This document shows, piece after piece, positions 17,244 through 24,648 of a DNA stretch of 64,000 nt. This DNA comes from CAWGCA01 sp963820955 (GTDB lineage Bacteria; Pseudomonadota; Gammaproteobacteria; Chromatiales; Chromatiaceae). Where the stretch lies: NCBI GenBank assembly GCA_963820955.1, contig CAWGCA010000042.1, positions 65,757 to 129,756 of the forward strand, given 5' to 3'. The position numbers were made by a program, and so were the translations under genes. How positions within the stretch are numbered: the first letter of the stretch is position 1; every line of letters starts with the position of its first letter. The notes under the pieces were generated by a model. That model was given only the letters and a program-made list of their open reading frames with translations, was not told the origin of the DNA and searched no databases.

Positions 17244-18934
17244 CAATCGTCACCATCCTTCGGCCAACGCAGACCACGATATAGAGGTTCAAGATGTTTC
17301 TCATAGTTTTTCCAGCGAGCGACAGAACTTGAATACATGGGTTTACGCACCTGATCATCACTGTAAGTTCGAACAACCCGTTCGGATTCATGAAAACTCA
17401 GGCAGGCTGGATCCCACGGCAGATCCAGGAAATCCAGGAGGTTATGTGTCCATGCTTCCTGTTCCTGCACAAGATCTTCGTACTGAATATGAAAGAAACG
17501 CTCCGATAACACGTCCTCCCAGTGTCGCATCAATCGTTCATACTGGGTGTAGTGAGCGCCAAGATTAAACAGGTCGTAGCTGTGATCGACCGAATTCGGG
17601 AACATCAACGTGTATTGCGAAATCAGATTGTCCATAGGATTGCGCTGGCAGTGAATAAAACGAGCATTCGGGAAAATTCGAGCAATCAATCCTACGCGTT
17701 CGTAGTTGTTGGGCCACTTGTTAATGATGTACTTATGATTATCTGAACCTGCCAGCGAGATAATATAATCAATGTAACTCTGTCCAAGTGACACAGCCTC
17801 CTTCTCGCCTAGCCCACTGATGCACTCCGGATAGGGTCTGGACGAGCGAACAGTCTCTGGCAGATCATGGGCACACTTAATGAACCAGGGTAATTCACCT
17901 GCCCCGAAAACATCCGGATGACAAGCGAGAATCTGTTCAATCAGTGTCGTTCCAGAACGCGGCATGCCAACAATAAACAAGGGCAGGTGACTTGAGTGCC
18001 CCAGGCCCGATGTTTCAGAAAAAAAATTCCTAGAGAAAGATTCGATCAACCTGGTTACAAGATTGCGGTAAGCCTCAGGCCGGTAACCACGCTTTCGGTC
18101 TTCAATTTGGTTACCAAGGTCGAAATGTTCAAAGGCCTGCTCATACAGTTTGCAGTCTTCGTACATCTTGCCAAGCGCAAAATGAAGAACCGCGCGGTTA
18201 TTTTCCGTTTGCCCTGGTTCGTCTATCATGGATTTCAGCTTGGTGAAGTCTCCATGCTCAGACGAGGTATATTTATTCATTCTGCTGAGAGCATGGTATG
18301 TTAGTGCGTATTTAGGTAATAATTCAGTCGTCTTTTCCAGATACTTCCGAGCCGACTCCTTGTCACCAATCCCCTGAAAACTCATGCCACATGCATATTG
18401 ACGTAAGCCATCGTTTGGAGCCAACTTGGCCGCCACTTCGTAATGTCCCTGCGCCTTGTCGTAAAAGCCGTAGACTTCGTACGCTAAAGCAAGACGATCA
18501 TGCGTTTTCGGGTTCTGCGGGGCCAGCCTGACAGCTTGAATTCCTGCTTGAATCGCTTCGGAGAATTCACCCAGTTCCGTCGCAACCTTGCATAGATCAA
18601 GCCATGCTGGCAGGTGATCTGGCTGTATTTGCAAGGCTTTACGTAAATGGATGGCGGCTTTCTTGAACTCCTCCTGGAGCGCATAGGCCACAGCAATCTT
18701 GTTGTGGTAGATGTGGTTGTTAGGCGCCTTTTTAAGCAGAGACTGCATCATCACAACGACTTTTGGAAAATTATTCTGACGAAAGGCGATATCAGCTAGC
18801 AATTCTTTTGCTGCCTGGTTTTTAGGGATACTGCGCAGTACTGATTCAGCAAATGTGGTCGCTTCTGCGTATCTCTCGGCGTCAAACATGACACGCCCCT
18901 GCCGTAACAGATTAAGTGCTTTTTTCTTATTCAT
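17243..18934 (-). CDS. TPR-repeat sulfotransferase (first of tandem pair)
   Basis: A 563-residue paralogue of the next gene, with the same layout: TPR repeats over about residues 1-290, then a sulfotransferase domain with LFIVGMPRSGTTLIEQIL (GMPRSGT at 323-329), FIHCQRNPMDNLISQY for 3'-phosphate binding, and the closing DQVRKPMYSSSVARWKNYEK that matches its partner's C terminus. The shared ends argue for tandem duplication followed by divergence. The TPR part may bind the acceptor protein, as in other TPR-sulfotransferase fusions; this is inference. No signal peptide is visible, so action is probably cytoplasmic. It is the promoter-proximal gene of the pair. Confidence 0.88.
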   Translation of the reverse strand: MNKKKALNLLRQGRVMFDAERYAEATTFAESVLRSIPKNQAAKELLADIAFRQNNFPKVVVMMQSLLKKAPNNHIYHNKIAVAYALQEEFKKAAIHLRKALQIQPDHLPAWLDLCKVATELGEFSEAIQAGIQAVRLAPQNPKTHDRLALAYEVYGFYDKAQGHYEVAAKLAPNDGLRQYACGMSFQGIGDKESARKYLEKTTELLPKYALTYHALSRMNKYTSSEHGDFTKLKSMIDEPGQTENNRAVLHFALGKMYEDCKLYEQAFEHFDLGNQIEDRKRGYRPEAYRNLVTRLIESFSRNFFSETSGLGHSSHLPLFIVGMPRSGTTLIEQILACHPDVFGAGELPWFIKCAHDLPETVRSSRPYPECISGLGEKEAVSLGQSYIDYIISLAGSDNHKYIINKWPNNYERVGLIARIFPNARFIHCQRNPMDNLISQYTLMFPNSVDHSYDLFNLGAHYTQYERLMRHWEDVLSERFFHIQYEDLVQEQEAWTHNLLDFLDLPWDPACLSFHESERVVRTYSDDQVRKPMYSSSVARWKNYEKHLEPLYRGLRWPKDGDD

Positions 18935-19027
18935 AACGGTTCACTAGTATAGATATGAAAAGATAAAACCTTGTGAGAGCTTTGCCTGATCAGTACGCAT
19001 AGCCTTCCCAGTTAAGATCTAATGCTA

Positions 19028-19630
19028 TTAACTTAAGCCGTAACGCACCGAGATCGCCTGTAACTTACTGAGAATCCCGGTACTGTCACTTCCTTTAATT
19101 TCTGCGGATAAGAGAGGTCTGGCCGTATGGCCTCCACGACTTGACGCCATTTTCTGCATCAGTCTCCAACACAATTCCCCTGGTGAGGTGTAAAGAAAGA
19201 TCCTCGCATTGTTATTCTTCCTCTTCGACAAGGCATTGGCAAAGTTCACGCGATACGCGCGCCGGCGTTGTCGATGGCGGTCATCCATCAGCCGCTGCGC
19301 CGCTGTGGCGAACAGCATCGCCAGATTCAGGGCCAGGACCTTGGCGCGGAAATCCTTGTGGACCCGCATACAGCAATGCCAGATCTCTTCATGGTGATAG
19401 GCCAACGACCGGAATGCGGGATATCTACGATCATAGAACGCCAGCTCATCGGCCTTCAGCCGTGGTAGATAGCTGGAGGCCAGTTCACGTTCGCGGGTGT
19501 CGTAGCTGACTATATCCGCTTGCATTGCCTGCCCGCTCAACACATCGTACAGGCGGGCAAAACGTGCCAGTGGGGGGGGGCTGCTGTTGGCCGGTCGCCC
19601 AAAGTAGAGATCAAGCGCCTGCGACGAAAC
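19028..19630 (-). pseudogene. Decayed IS4-type transposase fragment
   Basis: The open frame runs from a TGA at 19631-19633 down to 19028 and contains IS4-like pieces: DLYFGRPANSS, DVLSGQAMQADIVSYDTRER, SSYLPRLKADELAFYDRRYPAF, then directly VHKDFRAKVLALNLAMLF and ANALSKRKN. In intact relatives a long segment with the catalytic Glu lies between the YDRxYPAF motif and the C-terminal part, so an internal deletion has removed the active site. The N-terminal third is also missing. No terminal inverted repeats are recognisable. It marks past insertion activity next to the sulfotransferase pair. Confidence 0.75.
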
Positions 19631-19926
19631 TCATCGGAAATCAATAGTGTCTTTATGGGGGTATTAGTATTTACAAATAATCCTTGGATTCCTATTCTGG
19701 TCTGGTGTACCCAATATGTCGGTTGTCAGCTTTTTTCGGCTCCGGTTGCTTTGCTTGCTGGAGTACCGAGTTCTCCGCTATTTTAACGCAGTCTGACGTT
19801 GGCCGTAATGGTCGTTGACCCAATGTATAGTGTCTTCAGAGCTGTATTCAATTGATGAGTACCGATCTGGTGCCATGCCTACAAGGTCAACCTGGCACAA
19901 CCAGCTAAATTGGAAGGAGTGAAGCA
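19631..19926. other. Intergenic region upstream of the unknown 371-residue protein
   Basis: About 300 bases without a supported gene. The left part may be degraded insertion-sequence DNA. The right part must hold the promoter of the gene at 19927, but no hexamer pair with a proper spacer is convincing. GTGCCA and TGGCAC form a small inverted repeat around 19871-19899. GGAAGGAG at 19912-19919 is a good ribosome binding site for the ATG at 19927. Confidence 0.5.
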
Positions 19927-21042
19927 ATGTCAGTGATGTCAACCAGGGAACGTATGGACACCGTCCCCTACGACCGGTTTCGAGCAGAGTACCTGGCTGA
20001 GATCAGGGAAGCTACAAAGGCCATGCGTCTGCCTGAGTTCAAAACCATACTTGAACGACTGACAGACTACCCCGCGTATGCTGCATCAAGAAAACACTTT
20101 AGTGATCCATTTGCGCCGATCATCAGGGAATCGAAGAACTCCTGTGTAATCGACCTGACCAAACCGAAACCTGAATCCCGCCTTGCCATCTATACAGCGC
20201 AGCTGGCCTCAGTATGTGTGCTTGTAGAAGGTGCGAATCTACCACGCGCAGATTTTGCACCTAATTCATTCACTCAATTGGTGTCCCAGCATCTTGAATC
20301 GCTCAGAAGGCAACCGGCAGAGGTCCTGCGGCAGCAGAACATTAAACTCCATACCATGGATACCATGCGTTCCCAGCAACTGCTCAGGGCCTTTGGTCTA
20401 TTTACGCCCGATCCGGATACTACATACCAGCTAAGCCTGGGCGCAGGTAATGGCCTGAAGGACGCGTTTTTCCTGCACGCAGAACCATGGGTTCGTATCA
20501 CCGGCCAGGGTAGTCAGGAATTAATTTCACTCGGTGTGGAGCGACGTTGGTCTAAGCACATTGTATTAACAGATTCGGATCCCGAGTACAGCGATCATTA
20601 CATCGAGCTAAACAACCGTGAATTTCCTGATATCGATGCTTACAATGAAAAAACAGAAAACCTGCTCAGTCGGCTGCCGGATAAGGGTTTTGATACACGC
20701 AACCTCGTGACCGCACTTCGATTTGAACATCGGATGTTTCCCGATGTGCCCGGGTTTCTAGCCCAGCTGGCGCCGTGCCTGAGCGAGGGCTGTGACTTCA
20801 TCGCATCGGTTGGCGCCGGCGACACCATTCAGGATTTTGTCGGGCGCACGGAGAAAATCGCAGAATTCTTCAAGGTATTGAAATCACTGGGGTTGCAGCC
20901 GGTGGTTTTCAGGTTTCACGGGCCGGGAAAACCGCTTAAACAATGGAAGTCCATCCGGTTCGGCGGCCCGAGTGCAGCAACCTACCAGCTACTCTATTGC
21001 AAACTGAAGAGAGAGGCCCTTCAACTGCTGTCCGAGGGCTGA
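19927..21042 (+). CDS. Uncharacterised protein with Rossmann/methyltransferase-like motif
   Basis: 371 residues, not recognised as a named family. Residues 1-135 are mostly helical. The middle holds a possible class I methyltransferase core: LSLGAGNGLKDAFFL (motif I-like LGAGNG at 171-176), then a strand ending in acidic residues, HIVLTDSDPEYSDHY (D216, D218), as in nucleotide-binding Rossmann folds. The C terminus is basic. No signal peptide or transmembrane helix is seen. GGAAGGAG precedes the ATG. Its neighbours are a transposase remnant and a PEP-CTERM gene, and it lies in the more AT-rich accessory stretch. SAM binding is inference from one motif. Confidence 0.72.
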   Translation: MSVMSTRERMDTVPYDRFRAEYLAEIREATKAMRLPEFKTILERLTDYPAYAASRKHFSDPFAPIIRESKNSCVIDLTKPKPESRLAIYTAQLASVCVLVEGANLPRADFAPNSFTQLVSQHLESLRRQPAEVLRQQNIKLHTMDTMRSQQLLRAFGLFTPDPDTTYQLSLGAGNGLKDAFFLHAEPWVRITGQGSQELISLGVERRWSKHIVLTDSDPEYSDHYIELNNREFPDIDAYNEKTENLLSRLPDKGFDTRNLVTALRFEHRMFPDVPGFLAQLAPCLSEGCDFIASVGAGDTIQDFVGRTEKIAEFFKVLKSLGLQPVVFRFHGPGKPLKQWKSIRFGGPSAATYQLLYCKLKREALQLLSEG

Positions 21043-21118
21043 TTGTGAGTATGGCTGTTCCAGCTGTCTGATACGATGAGCCAGATGAATTAAAATCCTA
21101 TTTTTAATGATTGCAATT

Positions 21119-21134
21119 CTTAAGAAATCTTAAG
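21119..21134 (+). promoter_or_regulatory. Palindrome upstream of the PEP-CTERM gene, possible operator
   Basis: Inverted repeat CTTAAG-AAAT-CTTAAG in an AT-rich region about 105 bases before the PEP-CTERM start. A TTGACT hexamer follows at 21165-21170, with a poor -10 (TAGTTT at 21189-21194, 18-base spacer). The palindrome is positioned like an activator or repressor site. The cognate factor is unknown. Confidence 0.4.
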
Positions 21135-21239
21135 GATTTGTTAACATTTTCAACATGTTTTTTATTGACTCACCTAATAACAATAGTGTAGTTTTTGAGA
21201 CTCACGATTGAATATTCAAGTAATGGAGGAGAGATCCTA

Positions 21240-21956
21240 ATGAAGAAAACAATATTGGCAGTAGCGCTGGCCGCCGCAGCGGGATCGGCTAATGCAGCAT
21301 TTTTTGCTCCCAGCTCAACATACAAGGTTAGTGTGGAAAGTGGATGCTTTGCATTCGGAGACTGTACTACATTGGCTCAAAACGTATCAGGTGGAAGTTT
21401 TCAACTGAACACGACTGATGGTAGCCAGTTCAGTGTAACTGACTATCTCATGGATGCTTATACTGGCACTCCAGGCGGCCTGTTCGCTACAGAGGGCCCG
21501 CTGTCCGGAGCCGTTGGGCAGGTTTCTGGATCAGGTCAGCTTGATCTTCAGTTCACCGGTCGGACAGGCACAGCGCAGTACTTTCCCCAGTATGCCGGCG
21601 CTGCTTGGAACATCGACGATGGCGTAGCGAGTGGAACGAAGGCCTATGAAGGTTTTACCACAGGTTCAGACTCTAATGTCGACCCGAGTACGGGGGGTAC
21701 AGCAACTACGCTGACAGGGCTTCATCTCACGGTAGCTGCCTCAGATCCCACTACCACCACTTGGGCTGGACAGCTTGTCTCTGTAGGCAATGTAGGAACC
21801 CAATGGGGTAGTTTTGCAGGAACACCCTATACAGAACTTTATAACATCTCGGTGACGGGTCCGACGCCTTCCGTCATCCCCATCCCGGCGGCGGCATGGC
21901 TATTCGGTTCCGCTCTGTTGGGCCTGGTGGGGGTAGCACGTCGCAAGAAGGCTTGA
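21240..21956 (+). CDS. Exported protein with VPLPA/PEP-CTERM sorting signal
   Basis: 238 residues. A Sec signal peptide (MKKTILAVALAAAAGSANA, cleavage before AFFAPSS) leads a Gly/Thr/Ser-rich mature region of likely beta structure. The C terminus is a PEP-CTERM variant: the VIPIPAAAWLFGS motif, a hydrophobic helix, then a basic ARRKKA tail, the signature processed by exosortase-type enzymes. Two cysteines (SGCFAFGDCTT) are near the N terminus. I chose the ATG at 21240 because GGAGGAGAG lies 7 bases before it and it begins the signal peptide. No exosortase or EPS genes are in the window. Expected role: surface or exopolysaccharide-associated protein. A strong terminator follows. Confidence 0.88.
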   Translation: MKKTILAVALAAAAGSANAAFFAPSSTYKVSVESGCFAFGDCTTLAQNVSGGSFQLNTTDGSQFSVTDYLMDAYTGTPGGLFATEGPLSGAVGQVSGSGQLDLQFTGRTGTAQYFPQYAGAAWNIDDGVASGTKAYEGFTTGSDSNVDPSTGGTATTLTGLHLTVAASDPTTTTWAGQLVSVGNVGTQWGSFAGTPYTELYNISVTGPTPSVIPIPAAAWLFGSALLGLVGVARRKKA

Positions 21957-22047
21957 GAGCCAAAGTGTGGTAAGGCATTGCCCCCTATAGGTTGACTGAC
22001 TATGTGATCTTGCCAACTCTGATAGAGGGGTCATAAGGGAAAAAAGA

Positions 22048-22085
22048 TGGCGAGGCAGCGCAGCTGCCTCGCCATTCTTCGTTTT
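22048..22085 (+). terminator. Strong intrinsic terminator of the PEP-CTERM gene
   Basis: Perfect 12-bp stem TGGCGAGGCAGC (22048-22059) / GCTGCCTCGCCA (22063-22074) with a GCA loop, then TTCTTCGTTTT. An A-rich tract precedes it, so it may also work on the minus strand. Confidence 0.88.
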
Positions 22086-22432
22086 ATCGATATCGCCCTC
22101 TCAATTTTTGGGGACTCACTGCGCCGTCGCCGCTCTGATTGTGCCTTTTTCCTGTCCGTACAAAACTCGTGTTTTTTTTGCGTCATCCCGGAGAAAATAG
22201 CGAGTTTCAGTTAGTTATCAGGAAACAAATTTAATTCTTAAGTGCGTAGATGCTGCTCCTACGCTTCGCTGCTGCCGCCCTATGTGGGGTGATTACCCTA
22301 CGCATCATTCTTTTTCCTCTGGGGTGCTCAGAGTCGCAGGATGGCAGTTTCTAGTTGGGGGGGGATTGGGGCCTGCTGCGGCAAATCTTCGGCGAGGAGT
22401 TCTTGGGGGAGGAGACTGACGACGCCGTCGTG

Positions 22433-22464
22433 ATAAAACAAAAACCCCCGGACATACCGGGGGT
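22433..22464 (-). terminator. Intrinsic terminator of the FadL-type porin gene
   Basis: Stem CCCCCGG/CCGGGGG (22445-22451 with 22457-22463). Read on the minus strand it is followed by TTTTGTTTTATC. It lies about 25 bases past the porin stop codon. Confidence 0.85.
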
Positions 22465-22489
22465 AGTTACCTTTCTCATAGGTCGAAGG

Positions 22490-23788
22490 TTAGAGTTTCC
22501 AGCCAAAGGCGATACCAAACGAATTTTGGCTCATCTTTAAATCCGCTTCTCCGCCGAAGAAACCGGCGGGAATCGAATTGCTGCCGTCTATCTTGTTGCT
22601 GAAGGCGTGCATGTAGTGGAAGCTGAGTTCCATATCCGGGTTGAACGCCCAGGTGCCGCCCAGGGTCAGGTGGTGTTCCACGGTGGCCGGGGCCAGGATA
22701 TTGAACAGGGTCTCTTCGTTGTTGATGGGGGAGGCGCCGTAGTTGTAGCCTGCCCGCAAGGTCCACTGGGGGTTGAAGGCATAGGAGAGCCCGAGTTTGT
22801 AGATCCACTGGTCCTGCCAGCCGAAACCGCATGCGTCGTTCCCGCCGAGAGGAAAACAGCTTGCATTGGTCGTTGGGCCGCCGTTACCAATGGAGTTTAC
22901 ATCGTTGTAGAAGATCTTTGACACATCAGCGGCGATGGTCAGCTTATCTGTGGCCTGCACTGCGATACCGGCGCCGGCGTTGCCGGGGATGTCGAAGTTT
23001 CCGGCGTCGGCGAATATGCCGTCGTATTTATCAAAATCGGACATCCATGTGCGGGTTTGGCCGGTCAGGCCCAAGGTGACCCGATCATGGAGTTTTCCCA
23101 GCCAACCGAAGCGCAGACCCCAGCCGTAAGAATAGTCATAACCATTGCCGGTTACATTGTCCGGATCTCGGGAAAATCCTTTGAAGAAGTCTATGCCGTC
23201 GATCTTGATCCGCTGGCCCACCAGATTGAGGCCCACGCCAAAGGAGTGATGGTCGCCCAGTTTCCAGGAGAGCGCGGGGACGACGAACAACTGGGCGAAG
23301 TCGATACGGGTGCGGATATCCTGGTTGCCATTGAATAGCGGGATGCCTTTTTGGCCGTCTCTGTTGTCTATCTCCCCGTAGTTGGCGTTCATGCCGCCGT
23401 GGCCGAAGACCGACACACCAAGGGATACGCGGTCATTGATCATGCGGTTGTAACCGAATTCGGGAATGATGAAGTTCTCTGTGTCGTCTCCGTCAAACCG
23501 ACCATTAAACGGTGTTGCTATGCCGGGAACAAATTCGCTTCCGCTTACTTCAGACGAACGTTGTGGGCGGAAATACTCTACTCCCACGTCCATCCGGCTG
23601 CCCAGGGTCACCATACCGGCCGGGTTGATGCCGGCGGCCAGGGAATCCTGAGGGAAGGCGATGCCCACGCCGCCCATGCCTTTGGCCTTCTGACCGATGC
23701 CATGGGAAAAGTAACCGTTGGTGGCCCAGGCATTGGACGCGAACATTGTGGTGACGGCAACGGCCGTCAGGCATTGTTTCAACTTCAT
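22490..23788 (-). CDS. FadL/TodX (OmpP1) family outer-membrane transport protein
   Basis: 432-residue beta-barrel of the FadL family, which moves hydrophobic compounds such as long-chain fatty acids or hydrocarbons across the outer membrane. A signal peptide ends at NAWA, giving a mature N terminus TNGYFSHGIGQKAKGMGG. The family GINPAGM segment follows (FadL-type NPA motif). The barrel has alternating beta strands and ends with an aromatic-rich strand, NSFGIAFGWKL, as needed for BAM insertion. The substrate cannot be told from sequence. It is monocistronic: terminator downstream, and an FNR-like box plus TTGACA upstream, suggesting oxygen-linked control. Confidence 0.92.
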   Translation of the reverse strand: MKLKQCLTAVAVTTMFASNAWATNGYFSHGIGQKAKGMGGVGIAFPQDSLAAGINPAGMVTLGSRMDVGVEYFRPQRSSEVSGSEFVPGIATPFNGRFDGDDTENFIIPEFGYNRMINDRVSLGVSVFGHGGMNANYGEIDNRDGQKGIPLFNGNQDIRTRIDFAQLFVVPALSWKLGDHHSFGVGLNLVGQRIKIDGIDFFKGFSRDPDNVTGNGYDYSYGWGLRFGWLGKLHDRVTLGLTGQTRTWMSDFDKYDGIFADAGNFDIPGNAGAGIAVQATDKLTIAADVSKIFYNDVNSIGNGGPTTNASCFPLGGNDACGFGWQDQWIYKLGLSYAFNPQWTLRAGYNYGASPINNEETLFNILAPATVEHHLTLGGTWAFNPDMELSFHYMHAFSNKIDGSNSIPAGFFGGEADLKMSQNSFGIAFGWKL

Positions 23789-23911
23789 CGAGGTCTCCTC
23801 ATCTCACTAAATCTCAGTCGGACAGTAGTGGTTAATTCGGTGGCTGCCGGCGTAGAATTTTTTTGCGCGCCAGGCGCGTTGTTGTTTTGATGACACAGCA
23901 GTCTGGGGAAG

Positions 23912-23940
23912 ATGTTGCTTTAATGACACATTTCTGTCAA
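23912..23940 (-). promoter_or_regulatory. Putative promoter of the FadL-type porin gene
   Basis: On the minus strand TTGACA (23940-23935) is followed by a 17-base spacer and CAACAT (23917-23912). The -35 is perfect and the -10 weak, typical of an activator-dependent promoter. It lies about 125 bases before the start codon. Confidence 0.5.
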
Positions 23941-23954
23941 GTGATTTAAATCAA
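23941..23954. promoter_or_regulatory. FNR/Anr-like box abutting the porin -35
   Basis: GTGATTTAAATCAA matches the FNR consensus TTGAT-N4-ATCAA at 9 of 10 positions. It directly abuts the -35 hexamer of the minus-strand promoter, placing its centre near -43, close to the class II activator position at about -41.5. Confidence 0.55.
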
Positions 23955-24146
23955 TGGTTTTGCTGAATTATGTCTTGTGCGGGCGACGTTGGTAGGTATA
24001 AATCTGGTTTGTCGACTACTTCGTCAAGTCCATTGTTGTTGTTTTCAACGCATATTTGTCCTGGCGAGGCTGCAGGGTGAGTTTCGGTAGGGGCGATGAG
24101 GTCGCTGGCTACAGAAAACCACCTGCCGGTGGGCCGGATAAAAATG

Positions 24147-24176
24147 TTGACAGTCGAATAGGGGTTAACGCAAAAT
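24147..24176 (+). promoter_or_regulatory. Putative sigma-70 promoter of the tRNA-Tyr-Gly-Thr-tuf operon
   Basis: TTGACA (24147-24152), an 18-base spacer and CAAAAT (24171-24176), followed by a GC-containing discriminator and the tRNA-Tyr 5' end 12 bases later. A GC-rich discriminator is typical of stringently controlled tRNA promoters. Confidence 0.5.
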
Positions 24177-24188
24177 ACCGGGCTCTGT

Positions 24189-24273
24189 GGAGGGGTTCCC
24201 GAGTGGTCAAAGGGATCAGACTGTAAATCTGACGGCTCAGCCTTCGGAGGTTCGAATCCTCCCCCCTCCACCA
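24189..24273 (+). tRNA. tRNA-Tyr(GTA)
   Basis: Class II tRNA with a long variable arm. Acceptor GGAGGGG/CCCCTCC, anticodon stem CAGA/TCTG around CTGTAAA (anticodon GTA), T arm GGAGG TTCGAAT CCTCC, encoded CCA. First of three tRNAs before tuf. Confidence 0.97.
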
Positions 24274-24311
24274 GTATCGGGCGCGGTGCGATGGGCGTCG
24301 GCAGTTGGCCT

Positions 24312-24385
24312 GCGGGTGTAGTTCAACGGTAGAACCTCAGCCTTCCAAGCTGATGATGTGGGTTCGATTCCCATCACCCGCTCCA
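24312..24385 (+). tRNA. tRNA-Gly(TCC)
   Basis: Acceptor GCGGGTG/CACCCGC, anticodon stem TCAGC/GCTGA around CTTCCAA (anticodon TCC), T loop TTCGATT, encoded CCA. Confidence 0.97.
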
Positions 24386-24488
24386 GGTAATAGGTTGTGT
24401 AGTATATTAAAGGTCTGGGTGCGAGCGATTGGAATTTTGTTTTCGGGGAACCCCGAAGCGTGGTATGACCCTAGATCCTGAGTTTCGG

Positions 24489-24564
24489 GCCCGGGTAGCT
24501 CAGTTGGTAGAGCGCACCCTTGGTAAGGGTGAGGTCGGCAGTTCAAATCTGCTCCTGGGCTCCA
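24489..24564 (+). tRNA. tRNA-Thr(GGT)
   Basis: Acceptor GCCCGGG/CCTGGGC with one G-T pair, anticodon stem CACCC/GGGTG around TTGGTAA (anticodon GGT), T loop TTCAAAT, encoded CCA. It lies 84 bases before tuf. Confidence 0.96.
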
Positions 24565-24648
24565 TTTTTCGGTAGCTAGCGTGCGGTTAAGGCGCGCGGA
24601 TGTTGGTGTTATTTTTTTAAAGTTAAGAACCTTTCGGAGATTGACTCG

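Larger units (their letters stand above)
21957..22489. other. Gene-free region between the PEP-CTERM gene and the porin gene
   Basis: 533 bases between convergent genes. It holds the terminator of the PEP-CTERM gene (22048-22085) and that of the porin gene (22433-22464). The 350 bases between them are of mixed composition with T-runs and short poly-G tracts. I see no convincing ORF, RNA gene or repeat there; it could be decayed sequence. Confidence 0.55.
23789..24188. other. Intergenic region between the porin gene and the tRNA-tuf operon
   Basis: 400 bases of AT-rich DNA with divergent promoters and no supported gene. The left part carries the porin promoter and FNR-like box (23912-23954). 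The right part carries a sigma-70-like promoter for the tRNA operon (24147-24176). The middle (about 23960-24120) shows nothing recognisable. Confidence 0.6.

Noticed and set aside
19571..19582. Frameshift at the run of nine G in the transposase remnant
   Set aside because: Translating the minus strand through the run keeps the IS4-like frame open (LYFGRPANSS on one side, LARFARLYDVLSG on the other).
21957..22432. Small RNA or ORF between the PEP-CTERM and porin genes
   Set aside because: No promoter-terminator pair or coding signal beyond the two gene terminators.
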